The notes: generated from the sequence alone by a model not told the origin. DNA of 64,000 bases from Spirometra erinaceieuropaei (GCA_902702965.1 CACRXP010000111.1:1225669-1289668); one strand, 5' to 3'; numbered from the stretch's first letter, positions 10,160 through 22,030 are shown. Numbers and translations: made by a program.

Positions 10160-10510
10160 TAGCAAAGACCCTCAGTTGCGGTCGATCATGGTATTTATGA
10201 AGGAGCAACATAAAATTTGTGTAACTTCAGTGATGGCCACCGTCAATATTTTGACCATAGAGTTGCGAAAATTCCCACAAAGCAATTCAGAAGACCATTC
10301 GGCGAGCATACGCGAGCTTTCGATATATTCTTGGCAAGCCACTACATTTTTACGGGAACAAGATACAGGGTAAAACGTATGAGCGCTAAGAGAAATCGAT
10401 AACGGTTCGTCGTTCCATACAAGCGGGGTGTGAAGAGGAGGCAGTAAGTGGCAGAGAGCGTTAGATAGAACCGTGTCACAAGGGGGGGGGGGGACGGAGA
10501 GCGGAGACAT
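10160..10510 (-). repeat. PLE A-type 3' region lying upstream of PLE B
   Basis: It contains GGCGAGCATACGCGAGCTTT, a GGGAACAAG stretch, AGAGAAATCGATAACGGTTC and a 12-G run. These match the reverse complement of 12852-13140 and the forward sequence of 3500-3730. It therefore points opposite to PLE B, which begins at 10530. Confidence 0.6.
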
Positions 10511-10529
10511 GCACGCGGTTCATTGATAT

Positions 10530-11013
10530 TTGACGGAAACGAAAGCTCTGCACCTCAAAGTCCCCCGTCATGGAGACGTGCCAAGTAAACTCAGAAGACG
10601 CCTTGACCAAGCCGTCGCACGAACCTTTCCGACAGCAAGAGTTCAGGAATTGTTTCTGACCAACCCCGTCTTACGCGGAGGAAGCAATGATAAGCTACCA
10701 AATCGGACCACCTCCATGTGCGTTTACTCCTATGGAGCAGGTTATAGTGGTCGTACGAGTCGGCGCCTATCCGCAAGAATACGAGAACACCTGCTGGCAC
10801 GGTAGAGGAAAGGGGAAATTAAGAGCATACTCACATGGTTGATTCTGGACATCTGGTGGACTCCAACGGAGCCTTCCATCTGAGTTGCAAGGTCTCACCT
10901 AACCATCCTAAGCGACTGGGTCAGCGCTTGTTAGCAAAGCAGAAGCAACTACGAAGGCCGACCCTGTGCGCGCTCCGCGTCTACCAATCTGCCAAAGAGC
11001 GATTAATTCCATG
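10530..11013 (+). pseudogene. Penelope-like element B: GIY-YIG endonuclease remnant
   Basis: Plus frame: linker KALHLKVPRHGDVPSKLRRR and LDQAVARTFPTARVQELF, then NPVLRGGSNDKLP, then TSMCVYSYGAGYSGRTSRRL and IREHLLAR with a stop at 10803. Compared with PLE A, the CSCEAGYIG segment has lost residues and YIG is now YSG. After a frameshift MVDSGHLVDSNGAFHLS and PKRLGQRLL continue to about 11010, where a 1.8-kb TIR element has inserted. The reverse transcriptase is absent. The remaining 3' part resumes at 12852. Confidence 0.8.
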
Positions 11014-11015
11014 TA

Positions 11016-12851
11016 CAGTACGTAGCCTATCTCATAAAATCTGATAATGAGAACCGATGCGAAAATTTCCGAACATCTTTAACGTTGCGCATTTTGTTTG
11101 CTCGCCCACGTCCTTCAGTGAAATTCCCTTTTCTTGTGCAGAAATTGTTTTTACGCAAACCTATCAAGCAAAGTGTTAGTCAATTTTAGCGAAAATGAAC
11201 GTTTGAATGTATTCGTGCAATTTCCTATGCTAATACAGGTCCTAGACTCCCGTTACGCATCTGAGCGACTTTTTCATTGAAAGGATATCAACTGAACCGC
11301 AAGAGTTTTTATATAAGCAGCTTTTGCCGGACTTGATAATTTATTCTATGCCCGATGCCAATCGTGGTAATCAACCTGCTAACACAAAAGTTATTTTCTG
11401 AAAACCAGAGGTTTTATCAATTTCTTAATGTTAATTTAGCAGAGCTGTGCAATTTGGTGCCCTAAAGTGCAGTAATAACGCAGATAGAGATTTTTTCGTT
11501 TAAATGGGTCGAAATTGTTTTGCCGTTTGGTAAATCATACCTAATGTCACAGAAATGATCGCCACCAAATGATAATTTTCAATTTTAGACACATAAATCA
11601 TTACTTGCTGTGTAATTTAGTTTCTGTGCATAACTTAATCAGAAATAGAACGAGTAAAACATTGGCAATCTCAGGAAGATATCTGTATTTATGTGGGCGC
11701 TCTGCCGTGCATTCATAATCGAAGAACGGAGTCCAAATGCGAGCAAAAATAGTGGAAATAGCCTCAGGGTATAGAGGAAGGCATGTTTTTGTGTTTTCGG
11801 TAGAACAATATTAGTATTGTTTAGGAACGTGAAAGAAATGGCCAAAAGTGTCATATCTTTTCTTGACCTCACCGTGCATAAATGCAAAGTACACAGAGAT
11901 CCATCAAGGCAGGGCAGTGTTAAAGCATATGCGTTGCTGACTTGCGTTGTGGTCAGCCATTTTTCTCGAAAATGAAGTTTGACGTTTGAATATGTTTTTG
12001 TATGTGACCCAAGTGACCGTCTTCGCAAAAAGGAAAGCCTAAACACTTACTAATTCGGTGAACGCCTTCAAGAAAAATCTTATTTTAAAGTCATCAACGT
12101 GCAAGTTGTTCAGAATCTGTCTTTATGGACGATCGGGTGAAAATACTGAAAATCACGACGTAGTCAGCAATATTTCAAGGCCAATCTAAGAGTCAACGTA
12201 ATCCAGAGGGAAAGAAAAGTGCAAATTAATTTAACTGTAGAAAATTCTCTCTATAAACAAAAAATGGTGTTTCCGATCTCGCCCGTCAGTTCTATTTAAA
12301 TTTATTAACCACCGACTGGCCTTATGGCATGTCGCCTTATGAAACTTTTGTTCTACGACGTCCCCTTCGGTGAACTCAAAAAAATCCAAATTCTCTTGTT
12401 CAACCTCAACTCATTTAACGCAAAAGAGTCAAGGATAACAAGAAACCCTGGAAACCCTGCAATCTATACTCAGAATGCAGGCTGTTGTCAAACCGCCATA
12501 TATGAAACCAACATAATTCGTAAACGATATGTAGATGTAAACTTCACTGAACTACTATTATTAGACGTTATTTTATTTCTATATTCATATTTACTACGTT
12601 TTTTGTGTAAGAGTACATTTTATGCATCTAAAAACGACGTTTACTAAATTAGAGCCATTTTGACGTTTTCGGGATATTGTACTTTTCTAAAATAAATGGA
12701 CATTTCTAAACAACGCAACAATGCCTTTAGTATTTCTTTTTTGCTTTTAATTTTTTCAACAGACATTGGACTCATGAAATGGTGTCGGTTTGCGGGTAAC
12801 TGGCAATCATTCGTAAATTTCGACACATTTCATGACTTAGGTCGCTAACTG
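11016..12851. mobile_element. 1.84-kb TIR element, copy 1, inserted in PLE B
   Basis: TA at 11014-11015, left end CAGTACGTAGCCTATCTCAT, right end ATGACTTAGGTCGCTAACTG. The ends are relatives of the foldback family, but the interior is different. The interior matches 50400-51971 in inverted orientation and 62304-64000. Frames shared between copies can be read on the plus strand here: CDPSDRLRKKE near 11990-12030, and FYDVPFGELKK near 12350-12385. No known transposase motif was seen. It may be a non-autonomous element or carry a captured coding piece. Confidence 0.7.
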
Positions 12852-13140
12852 CATGTCTCCGCGCCTCCGCTCCTCCTCCCCCCCTGTGACACGCCTCTAC
12901 CCAGCCTTCACTGCCACTTCCTGCTTCCTCTCTCTCCCCCCTTATTCACACTCCCGCCTGCATGAAAAGACGAACCGTAATCGATTTCTCTTATCGTGTC
13001 TACTTTTATGCCTCGTTCCCATATAAATGTACTGGTCCGACAAGAATTTATTGAAAGCCATCGTACGTTCACCAAATGGTCTTTCGAACTTTGGTTATAC
13101 TTTGAGGATATTATTGACTATTGTTGAAATTAGATCAATA
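12852..13140 (+). repeat. PLE B 3' region, continued after the inserted element
   Basis: CTGTGACACGCC, CACTCCCGCCTGCATGAAAA, AATCGATTTCTCTTATCGTG and GTACTGGTCCGACAAGAATT parallel the minus-strand reading of the PLE A 3' region (3726 down to 3490) in the same order. This shows that the TIR element at 11016-12851 split a single PLE copy. Confidence 0.7.
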
Positions 13141-15798
13141 TACCATGCATGCTGTGCTTTGCGCTACTGATGATTGCTTACAAAATTGCCAATTTGGGGA
13201 TTAAAACAAGTGTCAAGATAAAATAAATCCTTCTGGAGGACAAGAAAGTGAAAGCGTTGATTGATTCGATAAAAAGGCTGCTGACAGAAATTTGGAACTG
13301 ACTAAGCAGAAAAAAATGCGAAAAACTGCGCATGACGCCAGCTCCAGTAAAGTATTATAAATTATTCTTATTAAACAGTGGGTATATTAAGAAATGGACA
13401 CCTGGGTTTATCGTATTTTAGCCCTAAGACTAGCTTAATTTTTCACTGGCAGCAGTCTTTAATATCAAGTGAGGAAAACGCGAATTTGGTTTACTCGGAA
13501 ATTTTCCAGTTTAAGCCTTGCAGCTAGTGCCTAAAACTCCCAATAGGACTCAGGTAAGAAAACATCAGTCAACGAGCTGAAGAGGTCTGTTCACATGCAA
13601 AAAGAGGTGGCACAGATTTACAGTCGGTTGAATATTGTAAGTGCGTCAAAAACAAGGCCTATGTAGATGTAGGGAATCTTGTCATCTAGAGTTTGCGTGT
13701 TTATAATATCATAATATTGGCAAGAACGCAATATACGACCCTATTCAGGAAAGAAAAAATCAAATCATCATGACATATTGTGTCCTCTTTATTTCTATGC
13801 CTGACGTTTTCATGCTGTCATAATTATGTGAAATGTAGTTTACCTCGTTTGTGAAAACAAACCGGATAAACTGCAAAAAAGCCCCAATTTTTGCTCGAAC
13901 CGTCAGGCGTCTTGCTACCATCATCAGTCCTCTCTGATCGGGTTCCTGATACTTGTGCTATTCTGCAAGTAAGTTTAGAGAAAACAAGCTCGGGACGCGT
14001 TTTGCCAACTCAACCTTTATCCGAATAATAACATACTACCGCGCTCTCCTTTCCAACTTTTAGTCCCACCCATCTAACTTGTATTACACGATGACGGGGT
14101 TTTGGTTTCCCGAGTGGAGTCGCATACTGCATCCTTGCCATCATATGCTTTCGTCAGGAAAATAAGATAGGCTTCTCAGTGGGAAAACTACTATCGTAAT
14201 GGGCTGCCTTTGGACTGTAAGTCCTCTTTATCGGGTATTTCATTAGGAAGTGATCCGGAGTCGTTGGAGAAAAAGTTTGCTGCAATCCTGTGGGCGCATT
14301 CCTAAATAAAAACTTGTTGGCAAAGATGGCGCTGATTAGAAGTCGCACGGCGGCTTATGTGAATATCACTGCTTCGAGATTCCTGCAGCTTCGCTGCTAC
14401 AGAGCGCATAAACATGAACTTAAGTAAAGAAGCAGCAAAAATTTAGATCAGAGGAGTCAACAGAATACATTTATCGACCTTAGTTTTCCGATAAGAGACG
14501 ATGGAATTTCCCCTCCGGTTGAAAATTTAACATCTGGCGACGCCTTTGCTAACCCCTTCACGGATCGTGTGACGTGCCTCCAAATTAACTATATTTCATA
14601 CTGATTCCAGACATTTTGCAGTCTATGTGACCTTTCAAATAGCCATTTTTCGCCGATAACAACGTGTAATTTAAGTCATGTCAGGTTGATATGACAAAAT
14701 TTACTGACTCGCTTAAAGCATAGTGAGGTCCGAAGCGCGTAGATTGCTTCCTAACTTGTAGGGAGGCGCGAATTTTGATAAATGCCAGCCCAGGCAGAGA
14801 GAGAGGAATGCTTTATTTTGAAAATAACATTCAAAACTTTCAGCAAAAACGGTTTTTCAGTACACAGTGATTACCACAGAGATTAACAGGTATTGGACAG
14901 GTAGACATAATTTTATTTGAAGAAAAAAGGACTTTAAGGTGCAAGATCGAGTTTTAGCTTTTGCTTTTCAGCATCTTCGCAGGTGAGATACCGGGCTAGA
15001 AATGGCAGCATGGAATTCTGATAGGCCGAAGTGCGACAAGGGATGTGGCGGAAGCATCGACGCATGGGGTGTAAGGATTTCGCAGCCATTAACTCATTAT
15101 GAAGGGGATGGACCGAAAGATCGCTTGCACGGTAAATGGTGGCAGCCTGACTTACTACAACTCCTCATATTCTGCAACTAAAAACATTGCAAATAACTTA
15201 GGAGAATTTTGGAAATTCCCTCAGTTATTAACGATAAGTGGTTGGTTTAGAATAAAATGTCATATTCATAGATGTTTGGGCAGATATTAAATAAGTCATA
15301 CTGACCCGACTGTGAAAACCTCGCCACCTCGGCGGCATTCGAACCCACGGCAGCATTCGGGGTGATTTGCAAACAGAGTTCTTATTTCAACATGCCTGTG
15401 CGGAAATATAAATGCACATTAGAGAATTTCCCTCTCGAGTGCTGCCATATCTTGGAGCACCAACTAACAAAAGCTTTAACGTTTGGTCTATCAGCGATCT
15501 TTTAAATTTAAGACCGCAGGTAAGCATTTTTCGCAGTAACCATGAACTCGGCGTTCGATAAATGACTCCTACGGTGGATCTGTTGTAGCCTACTTTCGAG
15601 ACTTTTATTTTCGGTGTTAGCAAAAGCGCCATAACAATTTCAATATTACTAGATGACCAGAAAATATTTGAGAAAACCATTCAACACTGGTGGCCAGAGG
15701 GGTTATAGAGAAGACTATAAGCGGACGTTTTAATTTAAATGAAAATTCGCTGAACATACGTCTGATTTCCGTCCCCTTTTCTGAGACCTGGATGTTTA
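13141..15798. other. no recognisable gene
   Basis: Low-complexity to unique AT-rich DNA. Small frames (14154-14348 minus, 15387-15680 minus) have no recognisable domain. A CTGATGATGG word on the minus strand at 13921-13930 lacks the GAAA half of a hammerhead. Confidence 0.4.
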
Positions 15799-16780
15799 CA
15801 GTAGGTGCGTTAACTCATAAAATGCCAAGCGAAATTCTGAAATGCGTTTTCGTTTCGAAAAGATTAATTACGTAGGGTTGTAAAACCAGTCGGCCTGCAA
15901 GATAATTCTGTAATATTTCAGTTATCTCAGGATGCCGGCTTTCGAATAAACTTTCATTCCGCTGCAGGCAAAAACTACACCTTGTAAAAATGAATACTTA
16001 TGTAGCATGCATTTTCCTCGTTGACTGTCGATGCCCCTAAATGTCCAACCATATTTTATGGAAAAAATGCCTACAAATATGTATTATCTTGGTCGTTCGG
16101 ATGAAAATGACGTCTTTATCTAATTTTATATCCGGAGGAATGATATGATTTGGTTTTTAAAAATTTTCTAATTGTGAGATTTTTGGATACCATGGAATGG
16201 CCGATCATAAAACGTCATATCTCTGCATTCACCAATGTGGCTTATATAGTAACCAATATGGCTCGAATATATTGCTAAGTTTTATGGTCTCCTCTTTATA
16301 CCGTAGAGAAATGTGTGACTTTCCGTAAGCTGAAAATATACGGCTTGTAGTTTGGAAATCCCGAGTCCAAGTGTAACGACAGGTCGGGTTCAAAATTATT
16401 CGGGAATTTGAAGGGTTTGTAAACCAAATTATACCCTTTTTCCGGATATAAAATTGGGAAGATGACTTCATTTTCTACCGAATGAGCAAAAGAATGAATA
16501 ATGGTATGCATGCTTTCATAAAATATATTTGCACATTTAAGAGCATCGAAAATGAATGATAAATATGTATGCTACATAAGTAGTCATGTTTTACAGAGTT
16601 TAATATTTTCATGCAGCCGGAAGGAAGTTCGTTCGAAAGCCGGCATCCTGAGGTAAATGAAATATTAGTAGAGCTACGTTATAGGCTGACTGGTTTTACA
16701 ACCCTTCTTAATTAATCTTTTCGAATCGGAAACGCCTTTCGGAATTTCGGTTGACATTCCATGAGTTAGCCCACTTACTG
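15799..16780. mobile_element. foldback Tc1-like MITE, copy 3
   Basis: TA at 15797-15798, left end CAGTAGGTGCGTTAACTC, right end GAGTTAGCCCACTTACTG; the following dinucleotide is CA, a likely mutated TA. 982 bp. Both arms carry the CCGGC-TTTCGAA landmark (plus at 15930, inverted at 16635). It sits immediately beside the 3' end of PLE C. Confidence 0.85.
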
Positions 16781-16784
16781 CACG

Positions 16785-18040
16785 TAGCTATTTAAATAGT
16801 AAATAAAAAGGTGCGTGCAGGTAGAAAACCATGTGGTAGTTGGAGGTTGGAGTAGGAGAGGAAAAAATAACAGCCACTTTCGGGGGGATGATGGGCATCG
16901 GGAAGGGTGTCTGAGTTGGTGGTCTTAGCATTGGCAATTGTAGGACCCGTATGAAGTTCTTCTGTGCGCACAGGACCGGTTTGTATTACCTGGCTGCAGC
17001 CGCCCTTTGTTGTAGCCAGCAGACGCTGTCCCGGTGGTGTTGGATAGGTCAACGGAACCCTTTCAATCACTTGAAAGGCCTCTCTGGCATTTACACGGTG
17101 GTCTGCGTCTACCACGTGCCTCAGCATAGAGCTGATAACGTTCTTCATTCGACCTTTTCTTAACTCTACTGGGAGGCATTCTCTTATCCTCTTGGACCAA
17201 CACTGGTTCGCACGACCAATATTTTCCGCCTCACAGGAGTAGATGAAGGAGTGAATGCACAAAGAAGTGGTCTGGTCTGACAGCTTATCTTTGCCCTTTC
17301 CGTGTAGGATGGAAATAGCGGCGAAAAGTACACGGGCGTTAGTTGTTGGAGAGGTGTGCTATACAGCTTTAGGTGGGCGATTTTTCGAAAGCTGACTCGG
17401 CGCGTCCCCCTGATACGGGACCCTACTAAAAAGTCTCTTCCTTCTGGCTTTCCGCATAGGGAGGGGCTTCGGTAGTCTCGAGATCGTGTTCTCAGCAGTG
17501 AATCGACATGGGGACCTGTTCAAACGAAAGACAATTTCCGCAATATTAAGCTCTCTCCTAATGCCAACAGTTGAGCGAATCTTTCTCAGCCATTATATCT
17601 AACAACAGACTAAGTTGCGCCTGGAATTTACTCGGTACACAACTCCCAAAAGGTAATGTATTGCCCAGATCATGTCTCCTTGCGATACGTACTCACGTCA
17701 AATACTGCCGCTCAACCTTCTTCCCCAAAACACGTCCAGAAGGGCGAGCCATCCGGACTGTTCTTCTTCTTCCGGCGCGAATCAGATTGACGGACGCTCC
17801 TGATTTATAGCATCTATAAGAGGTTGAATTTTGCTCCCCTCAGGTGTACTCGTACATATATTATCCCAACAGCACCCATGGTATCCCAGACTGGTGATGT
17901 GGAGACAAAAATGGAAAGTTTCTAGTTTGTCCATGAATATATTCGTTAAAAGCGAACCAAGGGGCAAGCCCATTGTGACTTCGTTTATCTGACTATTCTG
18001 ATTGTTGTCAAATAAGAATTGCCCGTTCAAGTTTCATCAC
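16785..18040 (-). pseudogene. Penelope-like element C: RT and endonuclease remnants
   Basis: At 18030-17782 the minus strand reads EVTMGLPLGSLLTNIFMDKL, the conserved RT motif around MGSPLGPLLADIFM. It is followed by YHGCCWDNICTSTPEGSKI, where YVDDIFA has decayed to CWDNICT. At 17262-16792 the endonuclease reads MCIHSFIYSCEAENIGRANQ and SKRIRECLPVELRKGRM (YIG has become NIG), then HVVDADHRVNAREAFQVIER and YPTPPGQRLL. Between them (17780-17270) the frame is broken but alignable in pieces. The lineage is that of PLE A and B. Confidence 0.8.
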
Positions 18041-18220
18041 AATCACGATTTATTGAGTGCATTTGCAGGCAGTCCTATGAACGTGAACGGTACTATCGTA
18101 AAAAGAGAAGAGACATCTAACAAAAACATAATCATTCCCAAACAAGCGAAGATGTGAGTTACATGAACTAGTCGGTAAGAATAAGAAGAAGAAGCGATCG
18201 CTGAAACAAGGGCTTTATTC
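18041..18220. other. junction between two PLE copies
   Basis: Bases 18150-18220 continue the 3' end of PLE D (GAATAAAGCCCTTGTTTCAG on the minus strand) and then pass into the RT part of PLE C. D therefore appears to have inserted upstream of C in the same orientation. Confidence 0.4.
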
Positions 18221-18262
18221 GCCCGACGTTTCGGATTCTCACTTGAACCCATCATCAGGGAC
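18221..18262 (-). ncRNA. hammerhead ribozyme motif, intact core (PLE D 3' end)
   Basis: Minus strand: stem I GTCC, core CTGATGA, one extra T, stem II GGGTTC with loop AAGTGA and partner GAATCC (one G-T), core GAAA, stem III palindrome ACGT within GAAACGTC, stem I GGGC. All invariant core bases of a type I hammerhead are present, with cleavage expected after the C of GTC. Stem III is two bases each side with no loop, the small form that has been described in Penelope-like elements as cutting as a dimer. It lies directly 3' of PLE D coding remnants, where PLE terminal repeats place it. Confidence 0.85.
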
Positions 18263-18299
18263 AGTGACACAGGAAGTTGCAATATTTAAAGGATGCAGT

Positions 18300-18850
18300 C
18301 GCTATGCTACCGCATACCTATAGTAATTCACCGCGCTACCCATCATCTAGAATTGTTTCCCGTTGGTGCGCTTGTAGCTTGATGGCAGGCATGCAAGTTG
18401 TAAATCGTTGAAATCTCATCACACGTGTTGGATGTTGGTGTGATGATTGCTCGGCCATCTGGCTCACCGGCTTGCGCGCTCCCCGAGTGGTCAATTACTT
18501 TGGCCAGACTATGCCTCAGCACGAAATTCGGAGTGGGGATGTCGTTGCACTTGTTGATAGACTGAGGTCCCGTGAGCCTTGACTCAAACAACTCGCGGCT
18601 CACCCGATTATTACCTTTCGCGAGACTTTTGACTTCATCGAACTTGAATGCGTGGCCGGGTCTCGTCGAATGGGCTGTCGTCATTTCTCCGTACCGCTGC
18701 CGCGTGTTCGATAATTCGCCTTTGTAGCAGTCTTGCAATTTCCCCAACGTAGTTGCTTTGTCCGCAACTGCACCAGATCCGGTAAACGACTCCAGATATT
18801 TTTTGCCGTGTCAGTGGGTTTTTTGGTTTGTTAGTTTTCTTAAACAACCT
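18300..18850 (-). pseudogene. Penelope-like element D: GIY-YIG endonuclease remnant
   Basis: A different lineage from A-C. The minus frame at 18847-18635 reads ISGVVYRIWCSCGQSNYVGE and ARLLQRRIIEHAAAVRRND, the GVVY...YVGE form of the PLE GIY-YIG domain with its linked C-x-C finger. After a frameshift near 18690 the C-terminus continues in another frame as STRPGHAFKFDEVKSLAKGN and SRELFESRLTGPQSINKCND. No RT is seen upstream. A hammerhead motif follows at 18221-18262. PLE E at 31.3 kb and J at 34.4 kb are its relatives. Confidence 0.8.
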
Positions 18851-20272
18851 AGCCGACCCTGGTTTTTATTTTTTTGGACGCCTATTTAATAATATTGACA
18901 CCCACTTTAAACAATCGAAGAGTTCTTCGTTAGAATATTATTAGAATTTCAATATCTTCGATGGGTTTTCCGAGAAAATGGTTACCGGACAACTTCATCA
19001 ACCGGTGCATGCGAAAATGAGGCAAGCGACAAAATCATACTAGCCCCAAATTTTGGCAAGCGATCCCATACACCATGAACGTCTCCGAGGCCGTTAGTCG
19101 TCTTCTCGATCCATTCGGGATTGGAGTTGCACGCAGACCGGAGGCCACCATACGACGTCAGGTGATGAGACCAAAAGACCCACTGCCACGACAAAGAATA
19201 TCTGGAGTCGTTTACGGGATCTGGTGCAGTTACGGACAAAGCTAAGCGACAAGCCGTCGATCGAGGTTCCATCGAGAGATAGAAACGAATAATTGTGCAC
19301 ATACCGACCTGGGTCTTCGGGAAGTTTCGATTGTGGTAGGCCTTCGTGTACACTCCAAAGAAGGGAAGTCATATTTTCTCCTCCCCGTTTACCGTAGTGG
19401 ACTACACCTCGTCCCAAATTCTCGTCCCTCGTCTTCGTCCAGGTGGTCGAGTATGGCCGCTGGTTGACATACGTGACGCCCTAATTATTCCATTTTTATA
19501 GGGGTGTTTTCTGGTTTATTTTGGCATGCCCACTTCCTTTTGTGTAATTGTGTTTTTCACTGCCCCCAACATGATATTCCACGTGCCCGCAACTTCCTAC
19601 TAATTATTTAAATGGTAGTATATATGTGTGGGCCTGATGGGAATTCGTCGAACGTGGACCTCTGCCTGCCAAACTGTCGTCTAGACTTTTTAATGAGAAT
19701 GTTCGCAATAGTCCAATTATTTCATCTCACCCTTTTAACTGAGGCAATTTAGTCCCATTAGCTTGTTTATAAACTTATGAAGATAATGGGAGATGGGAGT
19801 GGTGCTGACTGATTTCCTTTCATTTTCCGACCTGATAAAAAGCAATTATAAAAATGAACTTTAAATATCAGCTCCGAGATCCCCCTATGCGTAATTGATT
19901 GATACCTACCGCGGAAGAGCTTGTAGAGAAGCTGTCCGGAAGCTCTGAACAACGTGAACCAGTGGTTTTTCATTCCGCAGAGAACGTTCCCCCCGCTGCT
20001 GCCTGAACCACGTGTTCCTCATGGCGGCGTCTAAAAAAGTGGGACATTGTACTTTCAAAGGGCCGGCTCATCACAAAGCCTCGGTCGGTCTCAGCGTGGA
20101 TTAGCCTGTGTCTGGTTAATGGCGAAGAGCCGACATTGCCACCTCGAGTGTTTTGACTAAGAGATCATTGTTTGAGGTTGTGAAATAGGAGATAATTTAT
20201 GTGAGAACGTAAACTTTAGTTTGTTTACGGCTTAAATTTACCAGACGGCAAAGGCGACAGTGTTTTTTTATT
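18851..20272. other. no confident gene
   Basis: Overlapping minus-strand frames at 18982-19353 (123 codons) and 19094-19417 (107 codons) are the longest here, but neither shows a domain I recognise. The two run through the same bases in different frames, which argues against both. Confidence 0.3.
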
Positions 20273-20362
20273 ATGGAGAACAACAGTGACTCTTTGTGGG
20301 CCGCTGTTTCAGGCAACTCGGCCTCACAGTTCCAAAATTTGCTGAGAAAGAGAGCACAAATT
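20273..20362 (+). CDS. possible first exon of a host gene
   Basis: An ATG at 20273 opens exactly 30 codons (MENNSDSLWAAVSGNSASQF, then QNLLRKRAQI) ending at a GTAAGC donor at 20363. A pyrimidine-rich acceptor (ACATTTCAG) ends near 20521. In phase 0 it would continue GLMRQEIFLQTHPSPLGFVN to a TGA about 75 bases on, unless another donor is used. The residues look protein-like and amphipathic, and the stretch does not match any repeat in the window. I cannot name the protein. The signal is short and could be chance. Confidence 0.25.
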
Positions 20363-20595
20363 GTAAGCATGAGAAAGCACGCGGAGCGGAAATCAACCTC
20401 ATGTTAAATAATTCTGGACATCTTTTGATTCATAAAACTATTGGTTGGCAGTGTATTTTGTGAGATTTCGTTAAGACCCTTTAGAATACGCTGATTCGTA
20501 GAGAAAATTTATACATTTCAGGGTTTAATGCGTCAAGAAATTTTTCTACAAACACATCCAAGTCCGCTTGGTTTCGTGAATATAAAATTTGAATT

Positions 20596-21370
20596 CTGAC
20601 TGTTTAATAAGAGCATTCTATGCGAAAAATGCATTTTATTTGTCAGCATTTCCTGAATACATTTCCAAGCAGAAGAATTTCCAAAGTTCGACCACAACAG
20701 CGAAACATATGGATTTTAAAAACGAGTTAATACAGACCCATTGAAATTTTTACTCGGCGGGGAAAAAATGAACCACCAGACTGACGACCCGATAAAAGTT
20801 CAATCACCTCCCCGGACGAAGCGGTGACTTACAAAGCACACAAATAAATGGCCCGCCAACCATCCCCCGAGATACCGAGGCTGCGAGAGAAAAAAAATCG
20901 ATTAGCATGAGGTCAACCAACGCGACATGTCACTTGAAATTTCCGGTAGATTACATGTATTTTATGCTTTGACAATGGAGAACCGTTCAAACTTTTCGAG
21001 ACGTCAATACCTAAATAAATTCGTCCCGGTGAGCCCATATTTCTTCTTCATATTGACATGTTTATTTGTCTTTCGGAGGGCATAAGATTTTCCTTGGAGG
21101 TCACTGTTGATTTAGTATCATATTCTTCTCAATAGATGTTTTCTAATAAATTTGCTCGTAGCTTTTTGGAATTTGCCTTTTTTAAAAGCTAACATACATA
21201 TCCTGTTAAAAAAGATCAATCTGCCTAGATGTTAGTCGCTATCTTATAAGGACCTGCCCAGGGAATGCCATAACTAACTGAGAAGTACACTTAATTTGTA
21301 CCTTTGCAATGACGCATGGAAACATAAAGTACCCAAAGACGGGAAATTAGTCCGAACTGGGTCTTCCATG
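20596..21370. other. no recognisable gene
   Basis: No coding pattern or matched repeat seen between the possible exon and the minus-strand open frame at 21371. Confidence 0.35.
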
Positions 21371-21895
21371 CTATGAAGCCGATTTCGAAAAGCTCCCGTC
21401 AAAAAGGATGGTGTCGTGCACAAAATCTGGTTCTTTGTCAACAGGTCTCAATGCCGATGTGTTTTGGGGCCGATTGGAAATATCGACCAGGGATTGATGC
21501 ACCCAGCACACAGATAGGAGAAAGAATCCTGTACTTAACGACATTTCTATTCCATTTTGCGTCTTGCAACCCCAAACATAATCATATGCCCCTTTCCAGG
21601 ACTCAGTTCGCCAGAACAAACTTCCCTTAACCACAACTGTCGACTGGAGCTCTCCAGTTCTCCAGCGAAATAAGCATATGCCCCTCCACAAATGACCCAT
21701 TGGCGCACAAATCCCTGAGCGGGACACCCAGTAACCGGTGGCGCAGCTTCCAAAGAGTTTGGAAACCTGAAGAGAGCCGCTTGTAGGCATCGTTTGTACC
21801 GTTAATGATGACATAAAAGCAAGGTTATATTCCGCAGACTCAAACGAATGCTTTTTATCGGAAGTCCAATAAGTCCGCATGTACAATAGAGGCAT
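21371..21895 (-). CDS. longest open frame of the window, unknown
   Basis: 174 codons from an ATG at 21895. The sequence is rich in W, C, S and T (for example RTGELQSTVVVKGSLFWRTE, DYVWGCKTQNGIEM, FVHDTILFDGSFSK). I recognise no family. There is no signal peptide-like start, no coiled coil and no transmembrane segment beyond one weakly hydrophobic stretch (MSLSTGFFLLSVCW). It does not overlap a matched repeat. It may be a decayed transposon frame or chance. Confidence 0.2.
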   Translation of the reverse strand: MPLLYMRTYWTSDKKHSFESAEYNLAFMSSLTVQTMPTSGSLQVSKLFGSCATGYWVSRSGICAPMGHLWRGICLFRWRTGELQSTVVVKGSLFWRTESWKGAYDYVWGCKTQNGIEMSLSTGFFLLSVCWVHQSLVDISNRPQNTSALRPVDKEPDFVHDTILFDGSFSKSAS

Positions 21896-22030
21896 AAATA
21901 ATGTTTCTTTCTCGTAAATAGAGCAACCCTGAGTCGAACAATGCTATTGATTTTCTGCCTCCTTTGTGAATGTTCTGCACTTTTGACATGTAAGGACTGT
22001 AAACTAAACTGACGCGGAATCAAGCAACCT

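Noticed and set aside
13890..13960. CTGATGATGG word on the minus strand, as in the hammerheads
   Set aside because: No GAAA-CGTC half at the required distance and no pairing stem II.
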